Assembly: GCF_001279725.1 (NCBI RefSeq)
Contig: NZ_LGDE01000031.1
Location: forward strand, 1-11,344
Direction of reading: 5' to 3'
DNA from: Streptomyces sp. WM4235
GTDB taxonomy: Bacteria > Actinomycetota > Actinomycetes > Streptomycetales > Streptomycetaceae
DNA: 11,344 nucleotides
In this document: one piece after another, positions 1-5,825 of the stretch
Numbering within the stretch: the first letter of the stretch is position 1
How the letters are laid out: the number at the start of each line of letters is the position of its first letter
Program-made: the position numbers and the translations under genes
The notes under the pieces: model-generated
The model's input: only the letters and a program-made list of their open reading frames with translations
Told to the model about the DNA's origin: nothing
Database searches by the model: none

Positions 1-14
1 ACCCCACCCCGAGC

Positions 15-330
15 TCAGTCACACACCAACTTAACCACACACAAGTGTGATTGCAGTACTAGCCCGAGCAGGGCCTGGTGCTCGTTCTCGTTGACGGCCA
101 AGTCCCAGCGCACTCTGGCCCCTACCCACGTCGCGGCGTACGTTCAGTGGTAGGAGCCGTCGGAGGGTAGCCGCTCGGCCGGGTCATTGTCGGCCTTGGA
201 CCGGTCGGAGGCGGTGATAAGACAGTTCGGGGCCGCCTGGTCCGTCACGTAAGTTTCCCGGAGGGGCTGCCGACCAGGGCCCACTGGGAACAGCCTTTTC
301 CGGACTCGGCGATCCAGGCGCACAAGTGCG
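15..330 (-). pseudogene. HNH endonuclease (DUF1524 family) C-terminal remnant
   Basis: Reading the minus strand from about 330 down, one frame gives AWIAESGKGCSQWALVG, then a shift near 250 leads into a frame with NCLITASDRSKADNDPAERL. This matches the typical end of secreted actinomycete DUF1524/HNH proteins (EAW..SGA...W, then L.A.....NRSK.D.DPAEWLPP..SYRCTY). The frame then meets TGA at 144-146, exactly where the family has the Cys of the CTY motif, and continues without a shift as TYAATWVGARVRWDLAVNE to a second stop at 15-17. A single TGC-to-TGA change would explain the first stop. The upstream catalytic HNH part is not seen. Family members cleave nucleic acid, usually outside the cell; this copy should be inactive. 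The nonsense codon and frameshift are seen directly; the family name rests on recalled motifs. Confidence 0.6.
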
Positions 331-744
331 CTCTCTCGCCTTCGTGTCAGTACACGACCTGCGCAACTATCGATCGATGACAGTACGGACACACGCCCCG
401 GATCTCTCACCTCAAGGCAAGTGACCCCGAACACCTGTGGCGGGTGTCGTAGCCGCTGGAACCGTGTGCATCTCCAGTTGCCGACGCACAAGGCCGGAGG
501 GAGCATCGAATTGAGAGCCAGGCAGCCAGGCAGCCAGGATCTCAGGTCAACCTTTCACCGCTTGGCAGGTTTCCGGGCATGACTGGGGCCACTATGAGCA
601 TCTGCGGCGCCGGCGCTTCTCACCGGTTGCGAGAACGACTGATGGACAGTATGAGCCTGCCTAGGCTGGTGCAGGCGATGGATCTGTAAGTCACTCAACC
701 AAGACTCCAGGCGCACGATGCGGAGATCGCGAGAAGGAAACGTC
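331..744. other. Gene-free stretch upstream of the orphan gene
   Basis: I find no frame here with recognisable protein motifs or convincing starts; the minus-strand frames are open but composition-driven. The only structure seen is an 8-bp tandem repeat at 517-538. The last ~100 bases presumably carry the promoter of the gene starting at 745, but I could not identify clear -35 and -10 boxes. Confidence 0.4.
517..538. repeat. Short tandem repeat, 8-bp unit GCCAGGCA, 2.75 copies
   Basis: GCCAGGCA occurs at 517-524 and 525-532, followed by a partial unit GCCAGG at 533-538. It is likely a slippage product in non-coding DNA, with no evident role. Confidence 0.8.
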
Positions 745-1233
745 ATGACTAGGAAGACGGTTGACGTTACGTTGGCGAGCATAGCTAACACGGGTATCAA
801 TCGAATAGGTCCGATGGGCGTCATAGTTGTCCGCACGGTCCGCGCGGTAGACGATGAGCAAGTGTTTCAGTCTGGGGGCCTATACGCCAGAGCAGAGGGG
901 GAGCCAATGCATCCAAGTGGGGTACAGGGCCTTGCACCGGGCGAGAGTCTCACATATAACGTCACGCAGCGGCTTGCCGTTTCCCAATTCGAAGAGGAGA
1001 GCGTCGGACACCTTAATCAGATGCTGATACTCGACCCTGATTTGATGCAAAGAATAGTAGAAAGCGGAACGGTCACCAAAGTCCCATATTTCGGCTGCTC
1101 CAGGCGCCGTATACGCTTTGACGACATCGATGGGTTTCAGGCAATCGATTGCCTCCACAACGCCTCCTTCGGCACCCAGGAATGTAGATTCACCGCAAGC
1201 TACACGGTGAATCTCATTTCTACTTCCGGGTAG
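745..1233 (+). CDS. Orphan protein of unknown function, 162 aa
   Basis: ATG at 745 is chosen over the in-frame ATG at 718 because GAAGGAAA at 733-740 sits four bases upstream, as a ribosome binding site would. The protein begins MTRKTVDVTLASIANTG and ends TASYTVNLISTSG. It has alternating hydrophobic/polar stretches suggesting mostly beta-strand structure, particularly at both ends, and three Cys in the C-terminal third (FGCSRRR, AIDCLHN, TQECRF). There is no signal peptide or membrane segment, so it is probably cytoplasmic. Codon use differs sharply from the other intact genes: ATA appears five times, AGA three times, AGG twice and CTA once, with many A/T third positions. This suggests acquisition from a lower-GC source, phage or plasmid. 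I do not recognise the family. A real gene is likely because the frame is long, has a good binding site and lacks the GC3 bias that creates shadow frames. Confidence 0.65.
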   Translation: MTRKTVDVTLASIANTGINRIGPMGVIVVRTVRAVDDEQVFQSGGLYARAEGEPMHPSGVQGLAPGESLTYNVTQRLAVSQFEEESVGHLNQMLILDPDLMQRIVESGTVTKVPYFGCSRRRIRFDDIDGFQAIDCLHNASFGTQECRFTASYTVNLISTSG

Positions 1234-1234
1234 C

Positions 1235-1252
1235 GCGGTCGACGCGGTCGAC
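1235..1252. repeat. Tandem direct repeat of GCGGTCGAC
   Basis: GCGGTCGAC occurs twice back to back (1235-1243, 1244-1252), two bases after the stop of the orphan gene. Each unit contains the palindrome GTCGAC. It may be a small duplication at the edge of the acquired segment; no terminator-like stem is evident. Confidence 0.7.
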
Positions 1253-1620
1253 TCTTGGCCTTCGTGAGAGACCGGCCGGAATCGCTCGGGTAGCCATGCA
1301 CGGCGAGGACATCGGCAGGGCCGGCCACGCACGCATGGACTGGGGGCGGCTGAGCGTCGAGCAGCGCTGGCCGTTGGCCGCCTCGGTGTCACCCCCCCCA
1401 CTACCTTCTTGGTTACCCCGTAATGGGGCGCCCGGCCTTCGGAGTCGGCGTGATCTCCCCCCGGCGATCTCATGGCCTGTAGGTGGTGTCATCGGCTCCG
1501 GAGGCATTGAGAGCCCGCTGATCAGGGGCATGACCATCGGGCTTTTCGTAGTTTCGGGAGGCTCTTCGGCATGTGGATGTGGCGATCGGTGCCGTGGGAC
1601 GAAAGCGACCGGAGGGAGCT
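1253..1620. other. Unassigned stretch before the IS110 fragment
   Basis: Open frames exist on both strands but none shows recognisable motifs or a convincing start, and they contradict one another. The last 100-200 bases are probably the left flank or left end of the IS110-type element whose transposase start is at 1621, but I could not define an element end. Confidence 0.35.
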
Positions 1621-1710
1621 GTGATCGACATCAGCGGCTCCGGCGCTTTCCTGCGCCTGGACGTCCGCAAGGGCGAACACCACGCCACCGCCGTCACCCC
1701 GGCTTCGAAG
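1621..1710 (+). pseudogene. IS110-family transposase, N-terminal fragment (~30 codons)
   Basis: GTG at 1621 follows GGAGG at 1611-1615. The frame reads VIDISGSGAFLRLDVRKGEH, then HATAVTPA, matching the start of Streptomyces IS110-type transposases (ISGSGRVFLGLDVGKGEHHATAVTPAGKK). The Asp of LDV is the first acidic residue of the DEDD catalytic set. The Gly that normally follows in DVGK is Arg here. After about codon 30 similarity stops and the frame ends at 1755. The other catalytic residues and the C-terminal Tnp20 part are missing, so it cannot transpose. The sequence after ~1710 leads directly into the left copy of the 34-bp inverted repeat. Confidence 0.65.
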
Positions 1711-1752
1711 TCCTGCGCGATGCCATCGAAGCGAGCCGATCGACCGATTCAG

Positions 1753-1786
1753 TGAGCTTCTTCGAGTTGGCCACCGATCGGGTGAT
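1753..1786 (+). repeat. 34-bp perfect inverted repeat, left copy
   Basis: The 34 bases from TGAGCTTCTTCGAG to CGATCGGGTGAT recur exactly on the opposite strand at 4006-4039. Four more bases outside (TCAG here, TCAC in the other copy) extend the match to 37 of 38. On the plus strand one frame reads SFFELATDRV and another ELLRVGHRSGD; on the reverse strand it reads HPIGGQLEEA followed by a stop in both copies. I cannot tell which, if any, was coding. The arms flank the IS5 remnant and the SUKH gene. Confidence 0.9.
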
Positions 1787-1867
1787 GGTCGTGAAGCGCA
1801 ATGAACGAGGCCCCCGAGCTGTTGATCGAGATGTCTGACGTCTCAATCACGTTGCTCGGGTACCTCG

Positions 1868-2616
1868 TTGGTCATCCATCCTGCCGCACTTGACCTGCCG
1901 CATGCGCTCGTGGAGTGGGTGACCATGCTGGTTGTCACTCGTGAGGGCGACCGGCGCTGCAAGCTCCGTCCGTCTCAGCGGGCGATGGTGGCACTGGTGT
2001 ACCTACGAGAGCACACCACTCTTGCGAAGATCGCCGCCTGGTTTCGGGATCAGCGAGTCCACCGCCCACGCCTACACCCGCGCGGTCGCTGACCTGCTCG
2101 CCGAACGAGCACCGGGTCTGCTCAAGACGCTGCGAGCACGATCCCGACTTCGTCCTGCTCGACGGCGCCCTCGCCGAGTGCGACCGGGTCGGCGACGGCC
2201 GGGTCGACTACTCCCACAAACACCGGCGCCACGGCGTGAACGTGCAGGTCGTCACCGACCCCGGCGGCCGGCTGCTGTGGCTCTCGCCCGCCTTGCCGGG
2301 CCGCACACACGACCTGACCGCCGCCCGTACCCACCGGATCATCCGGATCTGCGAGCGCCAGGGTGTTCCCATCCTGGCCGATCTCGCCTACCAAGGTGGC
2401 GGACCGTGGCTGACGACCGGCATCAAACGCAAGCCACTCCAGGAACTCACTCCCACCGAAAAGACCCTCAACCGGGCACTGGCCGCAGCTCGAGCGCCCG
2501 TGGAACGCGGTGTCGCGATCCTGAAGTCCTGGCGGATCTTCCTCAGGTCCCGGTGCAGCCCCAACCGCATGACGTCAATCGCCAAGGCCATCCTCACGCT
2601 GGAGCGGCAACGCTGA
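1868..2616 (+). pseudogene. IS5-family transposase (DDE_Tnp_4 type), two frameshifts
   Basis: The protein is recoverable in three frames. Frame one (1868 to ~2043) has the N-terminal HTH region, with ALDLPHALVEW and KLRPSQRAMVALVYLREHTT. An extra T in the run at 2042-2044 moves it to a second frame reading FGISESTAHAYTRAVADLLA. Near 2134-2140 a loss of two bases, apparently one CG of a CGCG, moves it to a third frame running to TGA at 2614-2616. That part carries the DDE domain: FVLLDGALAE (first Asp), LSPALPGRTHDLTAAR (second Asp) and APVERGVAILKSW (Glu). HRRHGVNVQVVTDP and ILADLAYQG are hallmark segments. Combined length is about 250 residues, normal for the family, so this is a nearly complete but inactivated transposase. 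Element ends were not found with certainty. Confidence 0.85.
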
Positions 2617-2625
2617 AGATCCTTA

Positions 2626-2668
2626 GTGAGCGCTTCGTCTGGCGATAACCGCCGCATGAAGCGCTCAC
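2626..2668. terminator. Hairpin between convergent IS5 remnant and SUKH gene
   Basis: GTGAGCGCTTC at 2626-2636 and GAAGCGCTCAC at 2658-2668 form a perfect 11-bp stem. Inside the 21-base loop GGCG (2641-2644) can pair with CGCC (2650-2653). It lies 9 bases after the IS5 stop and 21 bases beyond the SUKH stop, so it could act as a bidirectional terminator. It may instead be part of the right end of the IS. No T-tract follows, as is common in actinomycetes. Confidence 0.6.
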
Positions 2669-2689
2669 GCGGAACCGAAACCCCTGGGG

Positions 2690-3835
2690 TCAGTCCTGAT
2701 CCTGGCTGTACTGGGCCGCGTACCAACTGGAGTCGATGGCGGGGTTGCGCAGCGCCCCCCAAAATCGGTCGTCAGGTGTCGGTGGCAGGGGCTGATTGCC
2801 CAGGTCCGCATGCAGATCCGCACGCCAGTCGAGAGTGAAGTGACTCCGGGTCTCCGCGCTCTCGCACACGGACCTGTACGGGGACCCCCAGATCCCGAGG
2901 GCTATTTTCTCCGCGGCCCACCTGCGCGTGTGGTCTCGGCCGGTGTCGGCCTGTGCGAGCACCGCGCGGAGTCGCAAGGCGAGCGGGCCGGTCTGGTCAG
3001 GCTGCGGCAGGGCCACACCGCACTCCCACGCGTCCAGGGCTGTCTTGACCTCCAGGTAGTTGTTCAGGCCCGTTTCGACCGCCAGTCTGCGCAGCTGCTT
3101 CCGCGCGGCCTCGACCACCTGCTCATACGGCAGGGTCGCGATCAGTGCACCGAGTTCCTCATGTCCGTCCAGGTGGCTCACGTGGAGGAGGTCGGTGGGA
3201 CTGTAGGACAGGTCCAGCTCTGGCAGCTGCTCATCCGGTGCGGGAAGGGGCTCGTTGGCACTGTACTGCGGCTTGGCAGGCGGACGCGCCTCCCAGAACA
3301 GCCGGCCGTTGAAGGTGACGACACCGGCGTCCTGGCCTCGCTCAAGCGTGCCGGCCAGTTCGGCCAGATACTCACCCAGCGAGTCGACCTCTCCGAAACT
3401 GGTGCCGGTCTCGTCGAAGAACCGCCCGATCGCGCCGAAGGAGTCCCGCCCGGTACGGCAATCCATCAGAAGACCGTCCGACGTCACGTCGTAAGAACCG
3501 AACTTCACGTAATCGTGAAGCCAGTAGCCCTCGGTCTCCCCGTCGAGGCCCTGGTCGATGCCGCGCATGAACCCGGTGTCCCCGAGGATTCCGCTCACTC
3601 CGAGCAGCCGGTCGCCCGTGCTGAAGCGGAAAGCCTCAGGTCCCTCCAGCGCCCCGTTGTGCCGTTGGAGTGAAGCGACCAGGTCCGGAGGAAAGGTGAC
3701 CCCCAGTTCCTGTTGCGCTGCTGCGATCTCCTCGTCTCCTGCGGGCGGCCGAAGCGTGGCAAACGTGCGGGGCGCGTGCTCGCGCAGCCACGCGTCGATG
3801 CGAGTCCATGAGTCCTGGACCAGGTCTGATGTCAT
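2690..3835 (-). CDS. SMI1/KNR4 (SUKH) family protein, probable immunity protein, 381 aa
   Basis: ATG at 3835 (MTSDLVQDSWTRIDAWL) is preferred to the upstream TTG at 3865 because AAGG lies about 8 bases before it. The N-terminal ~170 residues are a SUKH domain: RPPAGDEEIAAAQQELGVTF then PPDLVASLQRHNGALE, the classic SMI1/KNR4 opening, followed by the strand-rich core with GYWLHDYVKFG and an SLGEYLAELAGTLE end helix. A second region (residues ~210-360), rich in helices and with LDGHEELGALIATLP, is an extension I do not know. In bacteria SUKH proteins are mostly immunity proteins that bind and neutralise secreted nuclease or other polymorphic toxins; they act in the cytoplasm. No intact toxin gene is visible nearby. 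The gene is intact with normal high-GC3 codons and lies convergent to the IS5 remnant, between 34-bp inverted repeats. Domain call is firm; immunity role is inferred. Confidence 0.85.
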   Translation of the reverse strand: MTSDLVQDSWTRIDAWLREHAPRTFATLRPPAGDEEIAAAQQELGVTFPPDLVASLQRHNGALEGPEAFRFSTGDRLLGVSGILGDTGFMRGIDQGLDGETEGYWLHDYVKFGSYDVTSDGLLMDCRTGRDSFGAIGRFFDETGTSFGEVDSLGEYLAELAGTLERGQDAGVVTFNGRLFWEARPPAKPQYSANEPLPAPDEQLPELDLSYSPTDLLHVSHLDGHEELGALIATLPYEQVVEAARKQLRRLAVETGLNNYLEVKTALDAWECGVALPQPDQTGPLALRLRAVLAQADTGRDHTRRWAAEKIALGIWGSPYRSVCESAETRSHFTLDWRADLHADLGNQPLPPTPDDRFWGALRNPAIDSSWYAAQYSQDQD

Positions 3836-3850
3836 AGGGCCGACCTTAGA

Positions 3851-3863
3851 GTCAGCGGCTGAC
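3851..3863. promoter_or_regulatory. Perfect palindrome upstream of SUKH gene
   Basis: GTCAGCGGCTGAC is a 13-bp palindrome with six-base arms and one central base, 15 bases upstream of the chosen SUKH start. Its position would suit an operator or a short 5' leader hairpin. No matching regulator is known, so function is a guess. Confidence 0.35.
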
Positions 3864-4005
3864 AACAGCTTGATCGTCGCTCACCGGCCTTGCCGCCGGG
3901 TTGGCGTTCAGGCCGGCAAGCTCGAGTGGACCCTTGTCCCGGCTCACCAAGCTGCTGGCACCGGACGCTGCGGCCGCCCACTCGACACTGAAGCGCTCAG
4001 TCGCA

Positions 4006-4039
4006 ATCACCCGATCGGTGGCCAACTCGAAGAAGCTCA
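4006..4039 (-). repeat. 34-bp perfect inverted repeat, right copy
   Basis: This is the exact reverse complement of 1753-1786. Beyond it, towards the SUKH gene, the word TGAAGCGCTCA at 3989-3999 also occurs at 2657-2667 in the hairpin stem, and the left copy is followed by the partly similar GTGAAGCGC at 1791-1799. Outside it the Mop remnant begins after 22 bases. No convincing target duplication flanks the pair. The 200 bases between the SUKH start and this repeat show no gene. Confidence 0.9.
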
Positions 4040-4060
4040 GTGAGGCGTGGTTCTTCTTTC

Positions 4061-4212
4061 ATGAGCTGTCCATCCGTAACCAGATCCCGGGCACCGTCGT
4101 CGATGTCGCTGCCGGTGCGGCCATGGCCTCGGTCAAGGTCGACGTGAACGGTGGCGGCCTCACCGCCGCGATCACCGCCGGACGCCGTCAAGGACCTCGG
4201 CCTCAAGGCGGG
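4061..4212 (+). pseudogene. Molybdate-binding Mop/TOBE domain protein remnant
   Basis: After ATG at 4061 the frame should read MSLSIRNQ, but one C is missing in ATGAGCTGTCC, so the product is lost at once. The next frame reads LSIRNQIPGTVVDVAAGAAM followed by ASVKVDVNGGGLTAAITA, a textbook Mop/TOBE single domain (SIRNQL.GTV..V..G.AMA.V.V...G...TA.IT). An extra G near 4179-4181 then shifts the frame; restoring it gives DAVKDLGLKAG, the family continuation, which breaks off at ~4212. The final ~15 residues are missing. Intact Mop proteins are ~70 residues and bind molybdate or tungstate oxyanions in the cytoplasm. Two frameshifts and a lost tail make this a pseudogene. No molybdate transport genes remain nearby. 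Confidence 0.75.
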
Positions 4213-4216
4213 TTAA

Positions 4217-4450
4217 GTTGCAGGTCAAGGCGAATGTCGGGGGCATCGAGTGAGAAGTTTCGGTCGCCTGCCTGTCGAGCTGGTCGGCGAGTCTGCGGGT
4301 GGACAGCAGACCCGTGGTGGGATCCAGGCAGGGGAGAGCGAGTGGGAGCCACAGGGATTGTCGGAGTCGGGTGTTGTATCGGGTCAGCCGGCGCCGCCGC
4401 TCGGCGACAGTCTCCGGCGCACCAATCACCTGCCCGAGGACCTTGGCGCC
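4217..4450 (-). pseudogene. Unidentified C-terminal remnant downstream of HxlR gene
   Basis: The minus frame just beyond the HxlR stop reads IGAPETVAERRRRLTRYN, then LRQSLWLPLALPCLDP, TTGLLSTRRLADQLDRQATE, and stays open until the Mop junction, where the remaining residues are simply antisense to Mop. Its residue mix looks protein-like rather than shadow-like. The DPTTGLLSTRRLADQL segment faintly resembles the opening of GGDEF domains (D.LTGL.NRR.L), but there is too little to call one. There is no start of its own, as it overlaps the HxlR 3' end in another frame. It may be chance. Confidence 0.3.
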
Positions 4451-4458
4451 CGGCGGCT

Positions 4459-4968
4459 TCAGGTTCCTTGCCCGCGCGCGGCGATAAGCGGTCCCAGGAG
4501 CAGTGTCTTCGGCCCTGTGCGTCCTCCGGGACCGGGTAGTTGGGTTGTGGAGGTCACCGTGAGTGAATCCCCGCAGGCGTCGCAGGTCACGACCGGCGTG
4601 GCGATGTGCCCGCAGGCGTCGTGGTGGATCCGGGCGGGCGGCCCTGCGGGATCCGCGTACCACTTGTCGCCCCAGGCCATCAGTGTCAGCAGGACGGGGT
4701 AGAGCTCCCGGCCCTTCTCCGTGGCCACGTACTCCTCGCGCGGGGGGCTCGCCTGATATCGCTCGCGCGTGAGCACGCCCTCCTCCACCAGCCGGGCCAG
4801 TCGCGCCGCAAGGACCTTGCGTGAGAGGCCGAGGTCCTCTGCCAGCTCGTCGAAGCGCCTGATGCCGACGAGGACGTCCCGCATGATCAGGGCCGTCCAG
4901 GCGTCGCCGAACAGGTCGGTCGCGCGGGCGATCGAGCACGCGACGGAGGAGAGGGAGGTACGGGCCAC
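4459..4968 (-). CDS. HxlR-family winged-helix transcriptional regulator, 169 aa
   Basis: It starts at GTG 4968, with GGTGGG just upstream on the minus strand. Residues ~10-100 form the HxlR winged helix: the conserved N-terminal Cys (VACSIARATDLFGDAWTAL, C11), IMRDVLVGIRRFDELAEDLG, LSRKVLAARLARLVEEGVL as recognition helix, and YVATEKGRELYPVLLTLMAW as wing and last helix. Residues ~116-135 add HDACGH and VTCDACG (C119, H121, C129, C132), a possible metal-binding ribbon seen in many Streptomyces members. Family members are often local repressors, some redox- or aldehyde-responsive through the N-terminal Cys. It diverges from the methyltransferase gene across 92 bases holding two palindromes, so control of both genes is likely. 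A minus-strand TTGACG at 5012-5007 could be its -35 box, placing the first palindrome in the promoter spacer. Family call is firm; target is inferred. Confidence 0.9.
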   Translation of the reverse strand: MARTSLSSVACSIARATDLFGDAWTALIMRDVLVGIRRFDELAEDLGLSRKVLAARLARLVEEGVLTRERYQASPPREEYVATEKGRELYPVLLTLMAWGDKWYADPAGPPARIHHDACGHIATPVVTCDACGDSLTVTSTTQLPGPGGRTGPKTLLLGPLIAARGQGT

Positions 4969-4990
4969 GCTCCCACCGTAGCGCCTATGG

Positions 4991-5005
4991 GTTTCCTAAG
5001 GGAAC
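4991..5005. promoter_or_regulatory. Operator candidate O1 for the HxlR regulator
   Basis: GTTTCCTAAGGGAAC is a 15-bp imperfect palindrome: 12 of 14 non-central positions are symmetric. It lies 23 bases upstream of the HxlR start. It resembles O2 at 5019-5033 closely, and the two centres are 28 bp apart. The duplication between divergent genes argues for specific regulator binding. Confidence 0.55.
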
Positions 5006-5018
5006 TCGTCAATGTTAG

Positions 5019-5033
5019 GTTCCTTGAGGGAAC
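5019..5033. promoter_or_regulatory. Operator candidate O2 for the HxlR regulator
   Basis: GTTCCTTGAGGGAAC matches O1 (GTTTCCTAAGGGAAC) most closely at its right half, GAGGGAAC against AAGGGAAC, with GTTCC/GGAAC-type arms. It ends 27 bases before the methyltransferase ATG, so binding here should block that gene's transcription. Confidence 0.55.
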
Positions 5034-5060
5034 TTGACCGGATCGCCGAGGGAGTCCGCC

Positions 5061-5825
5061 ATGGCCAGCGCCCCGCACATCGCACTCGACTCGGACGCCT
5101 TCGGGGCCGTCGACGGCCGTCACATCCGTGCTCTCGCCTTCCAGTCCGTACGCGTGGAGTACCTGGACCGTGTGATCGGGGAGTCGAATATTGTCCCGTC
5201 GGCCGGCAGGGCGCTCGTCGTGGGCAGTGGACGGGGCCTTTTGGCTCGCGGCCTCGCCCGGCTCGGGTTCGAGGTCACCGCAGCCGACGCGTCACACGCC
5301 GCGACGGTCCTCGCCCTGGAGGCGGACGACGGGCCGGGCGTCACGTACCTGACGGCACCCGCGGAGGAACTCGACCTACCGGACAGCTCCTTCGACCTCG
5401 TGTACTGCGCCGACACCCTCGAAATCACCGAACGGCCGGATGCGGTCCTCGCGGAGGCGGCACGCGTACTGCGACCCGGCGGCGCTTTCGTCTACGACAC
5501 CGTGAACCGCACACTCGTGTCCCGCCTCATCTACCTCGGCGCCTTCCAGGCCTTCCCGGGCACACGGATCATGCCCCGTGGCCGCTACGCCGCACAGCGG
5601 CTGCGCCCCCCGGTGGAGATCGCACGGGCGCTCGGTAGGGCGGGGCTGACCGCGAGAGACGTCTCGGCGTTCAAGCCGCGCGATGTCCGCAGCCTGGTGC
5701 GGGCGATACGCGGACGTCGTAGCGGCACACTGACCGACGAACAACTGCCGGACTCGGTCGACATGGTGCTTGACCCGGGCGGGAGCCCGCTGGTGACGTA
5801 CCTGGGGTACGGAGTTCGTCGGTGA
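5061..5825 (+). CDS. UbiG-like class I SAM-dependent methyltransferase, 254 aa
   Basis: ATG at 5061 is chosen because GAGGGAG at 5048-5054 precedes it at good spacing; the in-frame upstream ATG at 5034 lies against O2 and lacks a binding site. Residues 50-80 carry motif I, ALVVGSGRGLLARGLARLGF, then VTAADAS with the acidic residue that holds the ribose of SAM. VTYLTAPAEELDLPDSSFDL and VLRPGGAFVYDTVNRTLVSR are motifs II to post-III. The DTVNRTL...MPRG.Y....RLRPPVEIARALGRAGL stretch is the UbiG/Coq3 signature region, so an O-methyltransferase acting on a quinone-like or phenolic ring is likely. Actinomycetes make menaquinone, not ubiquinone, so the substrate is probably a secondary or xenobiotic phenol. 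It is soluble and complete. It stands alone, divergent from the HxlR gene that probably represses it. Confidence 0.85.
   Translation: MASAPHIALDSDAFGAVDGRHIRALAFQSVRVEYLDRVIGESNIVPSAGRALVVGSGRGLLARGLARLGFEVTAADASHAATVLALEADDGPGVTYLTAPAEELDLPDSSFDLVYCADTLEITERPDAVLAEAARVLRPGGAFVYDTVNRTLVSRLIYLGAFQAFPGTRIMPRGRYAAQRLRPPVEIARALGRAGLTARDVSAFKPRDVRSLVRAIRGRRSGTLTDEQLPDSVDMVLDPGGSPLVTYLGYGVRR

Noticed and set aside
880..1473. 197-codon minus-strand open frame
   Set aside because: It overlaps the orphan gene, which has a good ribosome binding site; the frame shows no family motifs and continues through unrelated DNA.
1621..2616. Composite transposon made of IS110 and IS5 copies
   Set aside because: The two transposases belong to different families, and only the 5' end of the first is present; neither forms a matched pair of flanking elements.
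2810..3673. 287-codon plus-strand open frame
   Set aside because: It lies wholly antisense to the SUKH gene, whose motifs are clear; no recognisable motifs of its own.
4256..4441. Diguanylate cyclase (GGDEF) fragment
   Set aside because: Only a short DPTTGLLSTRRL likeness; no GGDEF signature or other domain motif follows.
4172..4939. Reading the whole 255-codon minus frame as one gene
   Set aside because: The first two thirds are an out-of-frame shadow of the HxlR gene and the last ~14 residues are antisense to Mop; only the middle could be a remnant.
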